A stretch of 64,000 nt of DNA from the NCBI RefSeq assembly GCF_024679095.1, contig NW_026111217.1:107001-171000 (forward strand), given 5' to 3'. Below the pieces are notes generated by a model that was given only the letters and a program-made list of their open reading frames with translations, did not search any database and was not told where the DNA came from. Below are positions 1 through 13,261 of the stretch, piece by piece (position 1 is the stretch's first letter; every line of letters starts with the position of its first letter). The translations under genes and the position numbers were made by a program. Source of the DNA: Eriocheir sinensis. Its lineage: Eukaryota; Arthropoda; Malacostraca; Decapoda; Varunidae.

Positions 1-2390
1 ATATAAGAATGCTGTTTGGGGTTTTGATAGGTTATGTTAGGTTAAGTTTAGGGGTATCTTCAAACACATGACAGCCAGCATTCTCATACAGTATAAATCA
101 TCAAAAAGAGAATGACCTCACTTATTTGTATAGAAGGAAGTCTCATTAGTAAGGAAGCATATGTAAGAATTTTCTGAGTTAATCCATATATAGTAACTGT
201 TTGGGGTTTTGATAGGTTATGTTAGGTTTAAGTTTAGGTATCTTCTTTAAAACACACATGATAGCCAGCACTTTACAGTATAAATCAAACAAAGAATGGC
301 CTCACTTAGTTGTATAGAAAGTCTCATTAGTAAGGAAGCATATATGAATTTTCTGAGACCAAGACCTAGTAAAAAATAACTGTTAGTGGTTTTGATAGGT
401 TATGTTAGATTTAAGTTTAGAATTATCTTCAAACACATGATAGCCAGCACTTTACAGTATAAATCAACAAGAATGACCTCACTTAGTTGTATAGAAAGTC
501 CTCATTAGTAAGGAAGCATATATACAATTTTCTGGAGTCAAGACTCATAGTAACTGTTTGTGGTTTGATAAGACATGTTAGAGTTAAGTTTAGGGTATCT
601 TCAAACTAGTGATAGCCAGTACCTTTACAGTATAAATCAACAAAAGAATGACCTCACTTAGTTGTATAGAAAGTCTTGTTAGTAAGGAAGCATATATGAA
701 TTTTCTGAGTCAAGACCTATAGTAACTTCGTTTGGGGATTTGAAATAGGTTATATTGGGATTAAGTTTAGAATTATCTTCAAACACATGATATACAGCAC
801 TTTACACGTATAAATCAACAAAGAATGACCTCACTTAGTTGTATAGAGAGTCTTGGTAGTAAGAGAAGCTTATATATGAATTTTTTGAGTCGGAAATCCA
901 TTAATATAGTAACTTTGAGTTTTGATAGAGTTATGTTAGGTTAAGTTTAGGGTATCTTCAAACACATGATAAGCCAGCACTTTGTTACAGTATAAATCAA
1001 TAAAGAATGACCTCACTTAGTTGTATTGAAAGTCTCATTAGTAAAGGAAGCATATATGAATTTTCTAAGTCAATCCCTTAGATAGTAGCTGTTTTTCAGG
1101 GTTTTGATAGGTTATGTTAGGTTAAGTTTAGGGTATCTTCAAACACGCTGATAGCCAAAGCACTTGCTAGTATGAATCAACAAAAGAATGACCTCACTTA
1201 GTTGTATTGAAAGTCTCATTAGTAAGGAAGCATATATGAATTTTCTGGGTCAATCCATATGAAAGGTAACTGTTTCTGGTTTTGATAGGTTGATAACGGT
1301 TAAGTTTAGGGTATCTTCAAACACATGATAATTGGCACTTTGCAAAGGCTAAATCAATATCAAGAATGACCTCACTTAGTTGTGGCTGAAAGTCTCATTA
1401 GTAAGGAAGCAATATGAATTTTCTGGAGTCAATCCATATAGTAACTGTTTGGGGTTTTGATAGGTTATGTTAGGTTAAGTTTAGGTATCTTCAAACAGAT
1501 GATAGCAGCATTTTACAGTATATATCAACAAAGAATGACCCTCCTTAGTCTTCTATAGAAAGGTCGTTAGTAAGGAAGCATATATGAATTTTCTGAGTCA
1601 AGACCTATAGTAACTGTGTGGGGTTTTGATAGGTTGAAAATGAGTTAAGTTTCAGGTGTCTTCAAACATAACATGATAGCTGAAGCACTTTCATAGCATA
1701 AATCATCAAAGAATGAAAGCCTCACTTAGGTTGTATAGAAAGTCTCATTAGTAAGGAAGCATACTATGAATTTTATACTGAGTCTATCCATATAGTAACT
1801 GTTTCCGGTTTTGATGGGTTATGTTAGGTTAAGGTTTTAGGGTATCTTCAAACACATGATAGCCAGCACTTTTACAGTATATATCAACTTTGAAAAGAAT
1901 GACCCTCACTTATGTTGTAACATTGAGGAAGTCTCATTAGTAAGGCGAAGCATATATGAATTTTTCTGGATGACAAGACATATAGTAACTATTGAAGTGG
2001 TTTTGATAGGTTATGTTAGGGTTAAGTTTAGGGTATCTTCAAACACATGATAGCCAGCACTTTACAGTATGAATCAATACGAGAATGACCTCTACTTAGT
2101 TGTATAGAAAGTCTCGTTAGTAAGGTAGCATATATGAATTTTTCTGAGTCAAGAAGACCTATAGTAACTGTTTTGGGGTTTTGATAGGTTATGTTAGGTT
2201 AAGTTTTAGGGCATCTTCAAACACATGATATGCCAGCACTTTACAGTAAGGAATCAACAAAGAATGACCTCACTTAGTTGTAGCAGAAAGTACTCATTAG
2301 TAAGTGAAGCATAGAATGAATTTTTCTGAGTCAAGACCTATAGTAACTGAGTAGTAGGTTTTTGTCAGGTTTGTTGAGTTTAGGTATCTT
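1..2390. repeat. ~180-bp satellite array, about 13 copies
   Basis: The unit carries a core reading GGTTATGTTAGGTTAAG, followed by a block with CAAACACATGATAGCCAGCA, then AATGACCTCACTTAGTTG and AAGTCTCATTAGTAAGGAAG. Core starts recur near 30, 208 and 388, and so on, giving a period of about 180 bp. Copies differ mostly by scattered 1-4 base insertions and deletions rather than by diagnostic substitutions. It is the same family as the 140-bp array at 14845-15690, which lacks about 40 bp of the unit. No gene is visible in it. Confidence 0.9.
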
Positions 2391-2745
2391 CAACCTTCCC
2401 CTTCATGCCCATTCCCTTGAGGTCATTTCAAAGCAATATTTGATTAAGCAAGAGAGCCTTGTAACATGGCCATAGCTTGCTTTGTTCAGCTTCTAAATTG
2501 TATGCCTTTCATTTTTCCTTCCTTTTTTTTCTGTTTAATCTCTCTCCTTCCTCCTCTTCCTTATCTCTCTTCCTCATCCTCCTCCTCCTTTCTTCCTCCT
2601 ACTCCTCCTCCTAGAGAGCCTGGGGTTCGATTCCTGGGCAGAGCGGAAAAAATTTGGGCGGCTTTTCCGATACCCTACGCCCCTGCCACCCAGCAGTGAA
2701 TGGGTACCAGGTATTAATCGGGGGTTGTGTCCCGTCTCCTGGGTC
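2391..2745. other. Pyrimidine-rich spacer, no gene seen
   Basis: This is a C/T-rich stretch (clusters of TCCTCC around 2540-2610) leading into the next minisatellite. The short open frames here are low-complexity. I see no splice-flanked coding segment, and no RNA or mobile-element signature. Confidence 0.5.
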
Positions 2746-3500
2746 TGTTTAATTCTCTGCAATTCCTTCCCAGCTTCTGCCTCTCCGGCATATATTCTGA
2801 ATGTGTCCATCTCCTGGGTCAATCTTCCCCTCCTATAATCTTTCCCTTCTGTCTCTCTCCGGCATATGAGCTAGATATTTATCCCGTGTCTCCTGGGGTC
2901 TATTTCCCTTCTCCTAATTCCTTCCCCTTCTGTCTCTTCCGGCATGAGCCACAGGTGTTGTGGGGCTTCTGTCCTGGGTCTGTCTTCCCACCTTCCCTGT
3001 CTCTCTTCCGGTGCTAAGGACCACAGGTACAGTCCCAGTCTCCTGGGTCTGTTCCCTTCTCCTATAATTCCTTCCCTTCTGTCTCTCTCCGGCATATGAC
3101 CACAGATGCTTGTGCCCGTCTCCTGGGGGTCTGTTTCCCTTCTCCTATCAATTCACTTGCCTTCTGTCTCTCTCCGGCATATGACCACAGATGTACAGTA
3201 CCCGTCTCTGGGGGTCTGTTCCTTACTCCTATAATTCCTTCCCCTTCTTCTCTCTCCGGCATATGACCACAGATGTTGTGTCCCTGTCTCCTGGGGTCTG
3301 TTCCCTTCTCCTATAATTCCCTTCCCCTTCTGTCTCTCCGGCATATGACTACAGATGTTGTGTCCTGTCTCCCTGGGGTCTGTTCCTCCTATAATTCCTT
3401 CTCTCCTGTCCCTCTCCGGCATATGACCACAGATGTGTATCCGTGCCCTGGAGTCTGTTCCCTCTCTATAATTCCCTCCAGCATACATGACCACAGGTGT
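2746..3500. repeat. ~80-bp minisatellite, about 9 copies
   Basis: The unit contains CTCTCCGGCATATGACCACA, then TCTCCTGGGTCTGTTCCC and TATAATTCCTTCCC. The CCGGCATAT landmark recurs near 2784, 2858, 2938, 3008, 3088, 3174, 3259, 3339 and 3417, a period of 70-86 bp with many small indels. The open frames on both strands are products of the repeat. Confidence 0.8.
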
Positions 3501-3520
3501 TGTCTCCCTCACTATGCTGG

Positions 3521-3529
3521 TCTCTCTCT

Positions 3530-3588
<59 letters not shown>
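3521..3588. repeat. (CT)n microsatellite
   Basis: A nearly pure CT dinucleotide tract sits between the ~80-bp minisatellite and the reverse-oriented 99-bp minisatellite. Confidence 0.9.
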
Positions 3589-3591
<3 letters not shown>

Positions 3592-4165
3592 GTGGATAGT
3601 GGAGTGTGTTTCCCATATGGTGATAGTTGTACTGGATATCCTTCACTGGTAGCCTGGTAACACTCCACTCCCAGATGCCTTTCTCTGCCACTGTGGTGGA
3701 TAGTGGAGTGTTTCCGCGGTGGTATTGGTATGCGGATATCCTTCTCACTGGTAGCCTGGGTAACATACACTCCAAGTCCTTTGCCCTGTGTGGTGGATAG
3801 TGGAGTGCTTCCCATGTGGTATTGGTGTGCTGGATATACCTTCACTGGTTAGCCTGGTAACTATAACACTCCAGATCTTTCCTCTGCCTCTTGTAATTGG
3901 ATAGTGGAGTGTTTCCCTTTGGTGTGAATTGGTGCTGGATATCCACTTCACTGTTGTAGCCTGGTAACATACACTCCCCAGGTCTTTCTTTTGCCTCTGT
4001 GGTGGATGGTGAGTGCTTCCATGGTGGTATGTGGTGTGCTGGATGTCCCTTCACTGTTAGGCCTGGTAACATAATCCCAGTAGTCTTTTCTCTGCCTCTG
4101 TGGTGAATTAGTGGAGTGCTTCCCATGTGTAGGTGATTGGTGTGCTGGAAGTATCCTCCCAAGGT
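3589..4165 (-). repeat. 99-bp LINE-derived minisatellite, reverse orientation, about 6 degraded copies
   Basis: Read on the minus strand this is the same unit as the array at 12861-14526: landmarks GTGGTGGATAGTGGAGTG and TATCCTTCACTGGTAGCC occur about six times. The copies here carry many small indels, so the 33-codon frame is repeatedly lost, whereas the 12.9-14.5 kb copies are nearly perfect. It is either an older array or a poorly polished stretch of sequence. Confidence 0.85.
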
Positions 4166-5995
<1,830 letters not shown>

Positions 5996-5999
5996 GAAC

Positions 6000-7003
6000 A
6001 AGTGAGAGAAAGACTGGAAAGGAAGGGGAGGGAAGGAGGGAAGGAGTGCTGCCCATACAACAATTATCTGGACCTCTGCAGACTGGGAACTTGGGGGGAG
6101 AGGGAGAGGAAGGGAGGGGAAGGAGAGGGAGGGACAGGAGTCTTGCCCATAACTTGTTTATCCAGACTCTTGAACTGGGAACTTGGGGGAGAGGGGAGGA
6201 GGAAGGGGAGGAAGGAGAGGGAGGGAAGGAGCTTCTGCCCATACAACAATTATCTGGACCTCTGCAGACTGGGGAACTTGGGGAGAGGGAGAGGAAGGGA
6301 GTGGAAGGAGTTCTTGCCCATACAACAATTATCTGGACCTCTGCAGACACTGGGAACTTGGGGAGAGGAGAGGAAGGGAGGGAAGGAGAGGGGAGGGAAG
6401 GAGTCTTGCCCACCCCAACAATTATCTGGACCTCTGCAAGACTGGGAAGAAAACTTGAGGGAGAGGGAGAGAAGGGAGGGAAGGACAGGGAAGGGACAGG
6501 AGTCTGCCGCATGCTAGCAATTATCTGGACCTCCACAGACTGGGAACTTGGGGAGGAGGGAGAGGAAGGAGGGAAGGAGATGGGAGGGACAGGTGAGCTC
6601 CTTGCCCATACAACAATTATCCGGACCTCTGCAGACTGGGAACTTGGGGGAGAGGGAGAGGAAGGGAGGGAAGGAGAGGGAGGGACAGGAGTCTTGCCAC
6701 TTTAGCTGGGCAACAATTATCTGGACCTCTGCAGAGACACGGGAACTTGGGGAGAGGGAGAGGCTGAGGGAAGGACAGGGAGGGACAGGAGTCTTGCCCA
6801 TACAACAATTATCTGGACCTCTGCAGACTGAGCTTGGGGGAGAGGGAGAGGGAAGGGAGGGAAGGAGAGGGAGGGACAGGAGCACCCTTACAACATTTAT
6901 CTGGACCTCTGCAGACTGGGGAACTTGGGGAGAGAGAGAGAGAGGGGTGGGGAAGGAGAGGGAGGGACAGGAGTCTTGCCCATACAACAATTATCTGGAC
7001 CTC
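6000..7003. repeat. ~92-bp minisatellite, about 11 copies
   Basis: The unit contains ACAACAATTATCTGGACCTC, then TGCAGACTGGGAACTTGGGG and a purine-rich stretch of GGGAGAGG and AGGGAAGG type. The CTGGACCTC landmark recurs about every 80-100 bp, with one diverged copy near 6165. Long frames are open on both strands only because the unit lacks stops. Confidence 0.88.
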
Positions 7004-7903
7004 TAACTAACTAACTAAGATAATGACAACTTAACTCTATGACAAAGAGCAGCAGCAGACAGACAGGCACTTGATGAAAAGCATAGGACAAGTGAAGCTT
7101 CTGGGTCATGTGCTGAGGAGGAGAGTGACTGCTTGCTTGGAAGGAAGAAGAGCAAGTCAGAATGGTTTGCCTGCTGCAAGACATGGATGGCAGACACAGT
7201 GTGGCTGATGACAGGGAGGGGAAGGGACAGGAAGGGAAGGGAAGGGACAGGAAGGGAAGGGAAGGAAGGAAGGGAAGGGAAAGAAAAGGAAGGGAAGGGA
7301 GAGGTCCATGGTCGCCTTGCCCACTCGCTGAAAGTAAAGACGACTTGAATCAGAAAGAAAGGAAGGTTGCTTGGACTTGGGACTTCCTTCAGCTATTTCT
7401 TGGACTATGATGGACTGTAGGGGCTGACTCTGGGGTCTTCTGAGATGGTCTTCCTTCCTTCCTTTGGTTCTTCCTTTCGACGTTTTCCGGAGCTGTGGAC
7501 AAACAGACTCATTAGCATCCTGTTGTTTTTGTTGTTGTTGTTATATCCCTTCCTTTTCTTTCCTTTCCCTTCCCTTCCTTCCTTTCCCTTCCCTTCCTTT
7601 CCCTTCCCTTCCCTTCCCTTCCCATCCCTTCCTTCCTTTCCCTTCCCTTCCTTTCCATTTCTTTCCTTCCTTCCTTCTTATCCTTCCTTTCCTTCCTCTC
7701 CCTTCATTCCCTTCCTTCCTTTCCTTCCTATTCTTTCCTCCACCCCTGACAGTCTGCCCTGAGCTGCCCTGTCCATTCCAAGTCCCCCGGCAGGATGGAT
7801 CTTCAGCGTAAAATTCAAACCACTGTTTCTGAGCATCCTATTTCATCCTTAACACATTTCCTAACTGTTTTAGGCTGTGGATCATTGCCTCAGTGCACAG
7901 GGG

Positions 7904-7981
<78 letters not shown>

Positions 7982-8213
7982 ACACATGGATTGGAGTAAA
8001 ACAGGAAATTCTACGAGAAGAAATGTATTTACCAGTGGCGAATCTTTACCTCCCATTTCTTACAATTCAAAATTCTGGTGTCCAATTTTGGCGCACCAAA
8101 AACCGCGCGTCCGGGGCCTTGGCTCCCCCAATACTTGGCTGCTGGTATTTACACGTCTATTACATCACGTTGTTGGAAATCCAATAAATCAATTTACTGT
8201 TTGTACAGTTTCT

Positions 8214-8293
<80 letters not shown>

Positions 8294-8332
8294 CTTCAGA
8301 AAATGCAAATAAACACACACACAGTCAGATTG

Positions 8333-8417
<85 letters not shown>

Positions 8418-8535
8418 CACAGATGAAAAGTAAGGATTAAAAATTCCGCAAATGCAGATTACATTGGACTCAAGAGTTTCTTCGCTGGGGTAGACTGGAC
8501 TGATATGAAGAGGAGGATTGATATTGAGTTTAAAG
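7004..8535. repeat. Simple-repeat region; one possible LINE scrap
   Basis: (GGGAA)n lies at about 7201-7290, (TTCCC)n at 7548-7740 and (CA)n at 7908-7985, 8217-8292 and 8335-8420. At about 7075-7120 the plus strand encodes KLLGHVLRR, which resembles the [RK]LRWLGHVLR motif at the C-terminus of several LINE reverse transcriptases. It is too short for a firm call. Nothing else is recognised. Confidence 0.65.
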
Positions 8536-8539
8536 ACAA

Positions 8540-9205
8540 GACCAAATAAGAATAACAGAGACAAATATAAAAAAAGAAAGAAATTAATATGTGAAAATAA
8601 GGAGAGAAGAGGAGGCTAAATTTGAAAGAAGAATAGTTTTTTGTTGTGAGGAAGAACCAAAAATGTTTTACAAATTCATAAATGGAAGGGAAGGGAAGGG
8701 AGGGAGGGAAAGGAAAGGAAAGGAAGGAAGGAAGGAAGGGGAAGGTTAATGAAGGTAAGGAAAGGGAAGGGAAGGGAAGGGAAGGGAAAGGAAAGGGAAA
8801 AGAAGGAAGGGAGGGAAAGGAAAGGAAAGAAAAGGAAGGGAAGGGAAAGGAAGGTAGGAAGGAGGGAAAGGAAAGGAAAGAAAAGGAAGGAAGGAAGGGA
8901 AAGGAAAGGAAGGAAGGGAAGGAAAAGGAAGTTAGAAATAAATGCAGGAGCGGAAACACTTAAAGAAAAAAGTGTATTCTACGAGAAGGACGAAGAAATT
9001 ACAGAAATATTAAAATAAAATTTTTCATAAAGTGTTTACGAAAGAGACCGACTTTGACAGGGGGCTCGAAAATCATACTGAAGAGAAGCTAAATTATGTA
9101 AAGGTTGAGAAAGGGGAACTGTTGAGGCTGATGGAACCTTTAGATGGAAGGAAAGCCATAGGGCCGGATCACATCTCCGGGCAAGTCTTAAAAGTGTATA
9201 ACTAA
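8540..9205 (+). pseudogene. CR1-like LINE reverse transcriptase fragment split by a (GGAAG)n expansion
   Basis: Around 8610-8685 the plus strand reads AKFERRIVFC and then FYKFINGR, typical of the linker before the RT domain in CR1-type ORF2 proteins. After a GGAAG-type tract (about 8685-8935), similarity resumes with EEITEILK, SVFTKETDFDRGLE and GRKAIGPDHISGQVLK at about 9145-9197, the last being the RT N-terminal motif usually written KxxGPDGIxxxVLK. At least one frameshift separates the pieces and the catalytic palm is missing. The microsatellite seems to have grown inside the element. Confidence 0.7.
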
Positions 9206-9210
9206 TTTTT

Positions 9211-9530
9211 TTTATTTTTTTTTATTTTTTTTACAGCTAAGGAGACAGCTCAAGGGCACAAAGAAAAGAATAAAAAAAGGCCCGCTACTCACTGCTCCCG
9301 AACAGAGGTTAAAGGAGTGTCCAAAATAAGAGGTCAATTTCGGGAGGAGAGGTGTCCTGATACCCTCCTCCTGAAAGAGTTCAAGTCGTAGGCAGGAGGA
9401 AATACAGATGAAGGAAGACTGTTCCAGAGTTTACCAGCGTGAGGGATGAAAGAGTGAAGATGTTGGCTAACTCTTGTATAAGGGGTTTGGAAAGTATAGG
9501 GATGAGCATGAGTAGAAAGTTGTGGAGTAT
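9211..9530 (-). mobile_element. 3' end of a Jockey-type LINE, minus strand, 5'-truncated
   Basis: The minus strand encodes the last part of the same ORF2 as the element at 9600-12860: FIPHAGKLWNSLPSSVFPPA and SFRRRVSGHLSSRN followed by a stop. After it comes the family's 3' UTR with GAGTAGCGGGCC and CCCTTGAGCTGTCTCC, ending in a T/A-rich tail at 9211-9235. At about 9530 it joins a piece of the 99-bp minisatellite at GGAGTATATGTTACCAGGCT. The same junction recurs at about 13262. Confidence 0.85.
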
Positions 9531-9599
9531 ATGTTACCAGGCTACCAGTGAAGGGATATCCAGCACAGGCTGGAGTAGGTAGGAAGACACCTACCGAAC

Positions 9600-12500
9600 G
9601 GGCGCAAGCCACTCCCGGTGAGGTATATATGGGAGGTGAGAAGGGAGCTGAAGCCCTCCAAAGACCCTTCCCATGTCCTCACTAACCGTTTCCCTATTGT
9701 CTCACCAACACCGGAGAGTAGTTCAGCATGCTCTCTAAAGACAGATCCTCTCTTTATCCACACCACACTACATTCTCACAACATATACACCTTTTCCCAA
9801 AATTAAAATTTCAAAATGGCGCACATACACCAAGCCTCAGGTCCCTGCCTGGGGGACCACAAATTCCCCAGGGAGGACTCCTCTGGCTGCCGACCTGAGA
9901 GGTGCCTTGATAACTCCTCGAACCTCTTTCTTCTCAATTTCTGCAACATTCGCGGTCTTCGCTCTAATTTTCATTCTGTGGAACATCATCTCTCCTCCTC
10001 TAAACCTCACCTTCTCTTCCTTACCGAAACACAGATTTCTGAGGCTACTGACAGCAATCTCTACTCTGTTCCCTCCTACTATCTCTATCCTAAATTTCAA
10101 TCCAAAGCTGGATGTTGCGCCTACGTGCGCAACGACATCACTGGTCTCGTGCCCACAACCTTGACTCTTCTGAATTTTCCACCATCTGGTTAAGACTTCA
10201 CTGTCATTCTATTACTAAATACATCTGTGCTGTTTATCTCTCACCTAACTCTACCAACTATGTAAAATTCTTTGACTATTTGAATTCTAAAGTGGAGCAC
10301 ATCTTGACCCACTCTCCCTTCGCTGAAATCTCCATCCTAGGAGATTTCAATGTTCACCACCAGCTTTGGCTTTCATCCTCTTTCACTGACCATCCTGGTG
10401 AACTAGCCTACAACTTTGCTATCCTCAACGACCTAGAGCAGTTGGTCCAGCACCCTACGTATATTCCTGACCGTCTTGGAGACCTGCCCAACATTCTAGA
10501 CCTCTTCCTTACCTCAAACCCTTCTGCTTATTCTGTCAAACTGTTCTCTCCGTTGGCCTCCGATCACAATCTTATTTCTGCATCCTGTCCTATCGCTCCT
10601 GTACACCCTCTGGACCCATCGAAGAGGCGGTGCTTCTGGCATTTGCTTCAGCTCGGTGGGACGACTTGAGGATGTATTTCTTCCGATTTCCCGTGGAATG
10701 ATTATTGCTTCCAGGATAGAGACCCCTCTGTGTGTGCTCAGCGCATCACAGAGGTGATTGTCTCTGGAATGGAGGCATACATTCCTCGTTCTTTCTCTAC
10801 TCCTCACGCTAAAAAGCCTTGGTTTAATCACGCTTGTTCTCGTGCTGTCAATGATAGAGAGGTAGCTCACAAAAGATACCAGAGCCTTCAAACTAATGCT
10901 AATTATGAACTTTACATTTCTGCCCGAAATCGTGCCAAATCTATTCTCCGACTAACCAACAATTCTTTCATTAATAGAAAATGTCAAAACCTTGCTTTCT
11001 CTAACTCTTCCCGTGACTTCTGGCATCTAGCCAAAAACATCTACTCCAACTTCACTTCTTCATCTTTCCCTCCACTCCTCAGTCCTGACGGCAACACTGC
11101 CGTCTCATCTATCTCTAAGGCTGAACTCTTCTCTCAAACTTTTTCTAAAAACTCCACTCTGGACGATTCTGGGCATATTCTCCTACTCATCCCCCTCTGA
11201 CTCCTTTATGCCTGTTATAAAGATTCTTCAAAATGATGTTTCTATGCCCTCTGGCCTCAATCCTCAGAAGGCTTATGGACCTGATGGAGTGACTCCTATT
11301 GTCCTTAAAAACTGTGACTACGTGCTTTCACCATGCATGGTCAAACTCTTTCTCCTCTGCCTGTCAACATCTACCTTTCCTTCTTTCTGGAAGTATGACT
11401 TCATTCTGACTGTACCTAAGAAGGGTGACCATCCAATCCTCAAACTACCGTCCTATTGCTTTTACTTTCTTGTCTATCTAAAGCTTTTGAATCAACTTAA
11501 CCGGAAGATTCAAAAGCACCTTTCCACTTCTGACCTTCTATCTGATCGCCAGTATGGGTTCCTGCAAGGCGTTCTACTGGTGATCTCCTATTCTTAACTG
11601 ACTCTTGGTCATCCTCTCTTAGCCGTTTCGGTGAAACTTTTGCTATTGCGCTGGACATATCAAAAGCTTTTGATAGGGTCTGGCACAAATCTTTGCTTTC
11701 TAAACTACCCTCCTACGGTTTCTATCCTTCTCTTGTACCTTTATCTCCAATTTCCTTTCTGACTGTTCTATTTCTGCCGTGGTAGACGGTCACTGTTCTT
11801 CCCTAAATCTATTAACAGTGGTGTCCCACAGGTTCTGTCCTATCTCCACTCTTTTCTGTTGTTCATTGATGATCTTCTTTCCAAACGAACTGTCCTATCC
11901 ATTCCTACGCCGATGATTCCACTCTGCATTATTCAACTTCTTTTAATAGAAGACCCACCCTTCAGGAACTTAACGACTCAAGGCTGGAGGCTGCAGAACG
12001 CTTAGCCTCAGGCCTTACTATTATTTCCGATTGGGGCAAGAAGAACCTGGTGTCCTTCAACGCCTCAAAAACACAGTTTCTCCACCTATCCACTCGACAC
12101 AATCTTCCAAACAACTATCCCCTATTCTTTGACAACACCCAGCTATCACCTTCCTCAACACTAAACATCCTCGGTCTATCCTTAACTCAAAATCTCAACT
12201 GGAAACTTCATATCTCATCTCTTAGTAAATCAGCTTCCTCGAGGCTGGGCGTTCTGTACCGTCTCCGCCAGTTCTTCTCCCCTGCACAGTTGTTGTCCAT
12301 ATACAGGGGCCTTGTCCGCCCTCGTATGGAGTATGCATCTCATGTGTGGGGGGGCTCCACTCACACAGCTCTTCTGGACAGAGTGGAGGCAAAGGCTCTT
12401 CGTCTCATCAGCTCTCCTCCTGATACTGATAGTCTTCTACCTCTTAAATTCCGCCGCAATGTTGCCTCTCTTTCTATCTTCTATCGATATTTCCACGCTG

Positions 12501-12860
12501 ACTGCTCTTCTGAACTTGCTAACTGCATGCCTCCCCCCCTCCCGCGGCACTCGACTTTCTACTCATGCTCATCCCTATACTGTCCAAACCCCTTATGCAA
12601 GAGTTAACCAGCATCTTCACTCTTTCATCCCTCACGCTGGTAAACTCTGGAACAATCTTCCTTCATCTGTATTTCCTCCTGCCTACGACTTAAACTCTTT
12701 CAAGAGGAGGGTATCAGGACACCTCTCCTCCCGAAACTGACCTATCTTTCGGCCACCTCTTTGGATTCTTTTTAGGAGCAGCGAGTAGCGGGCTTTTTTT
12801 TATTAATGTTTACTTTTTTGTGCCCTTGTGCTGTCTCCTTTGCTGTAAAAAAAAAAAAAA
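9600..12860 (+). mobile_element. Jockey-type non-LTR retrotransposon, nearly full length but frame-broken
   Basis: This is one LINE with an ORF2 spread over several frames. The endonuclease domain begins with FCNIRGLRSNFHSVEHHL and LLFLTETQ (about 9930-10030), then [11 protein letters not shown] (about 10330) and SDHNLISA (about 10560). The RT follows with KAYGPDGVTPIVLK (about 11270), ALDISKAFDRVWHKSL (about 11650) and the catalytic YADD at 11906-11917. The C-terminal region has LVRPRMEYASHVWGG and ends SGHLSSRN near 12738. The 3' UTR has the family tail and a poly-A at about 12846-12862. At least five frameshifts (near 10130, 10670, 11200, 11570 and 11790-11900) mean it cannot encode a complete protein. 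Clade assignment (Jockey or a sister clade) is by motif only. Confidence 0.85.
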
Positions 12861-13009
12861 AATACCACATGGGAAACACTCCACTATCCACCACAGAGAA
12901 AGACCTGGGAGTGTATGTTACCAGGCTACCAGTGAAGGGATATCCAGCACACCAATACCACATGGGAAACACTCCACTATCCACCACAGAGGCAGAGAAA
13001 GACCTGGGA
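12861..13009 (+). repeat. 99-bp LINE-derived minisatellite, first block
   Basis: One and a half to two units follow directly on the poly-A of the Jockey-type LINE. The array is interrupted at 13010, inside AGACCTGGGA, by an inverted Jockey 3'-end fragment, and resumes at about 13262. Confidence 0.85.
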
Positions 13010-13261
13010 ATAAAAAAAAAGGCCCGCTACTCACTGCTCCCGAACAGAGGTTAAAGGAGTGTCCAAAATAAGAGGTCAATTTCGGGAGGAGAGGTGTCCT
13101 GATACCCTCCTCTTGAAAGAGTTCAAGTCGTAGGCAGGAGGAAATACAGATGAAGGAAGACTGTTCCAGAGTTTACCAGCGTGAGGGATGAAAGAGTGAA
13201 GATGCTGGTTAACTCTTGTATAAGGGGTTTGGAAAGTATAGGGATGAGCATGAGTAGAAAG
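13010..13261 (-). mobile_element. Second inverted 3' end of the Jockey-type LINE
   Basis: The minus strand again encodes HAGKLWNSLPSSVFPPAYDL and ends SGHLSSRN, followed by the GAGTAGCGGGCC 3' UTR block. It sits inside a unit of the 99-bp minisatellite. Its 5'-truncation point is the same nucleotide as in the copy at 9211-9530, so the two are copies of one chimeric arrangement rather than independent insertions. Confidence 0.85.
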
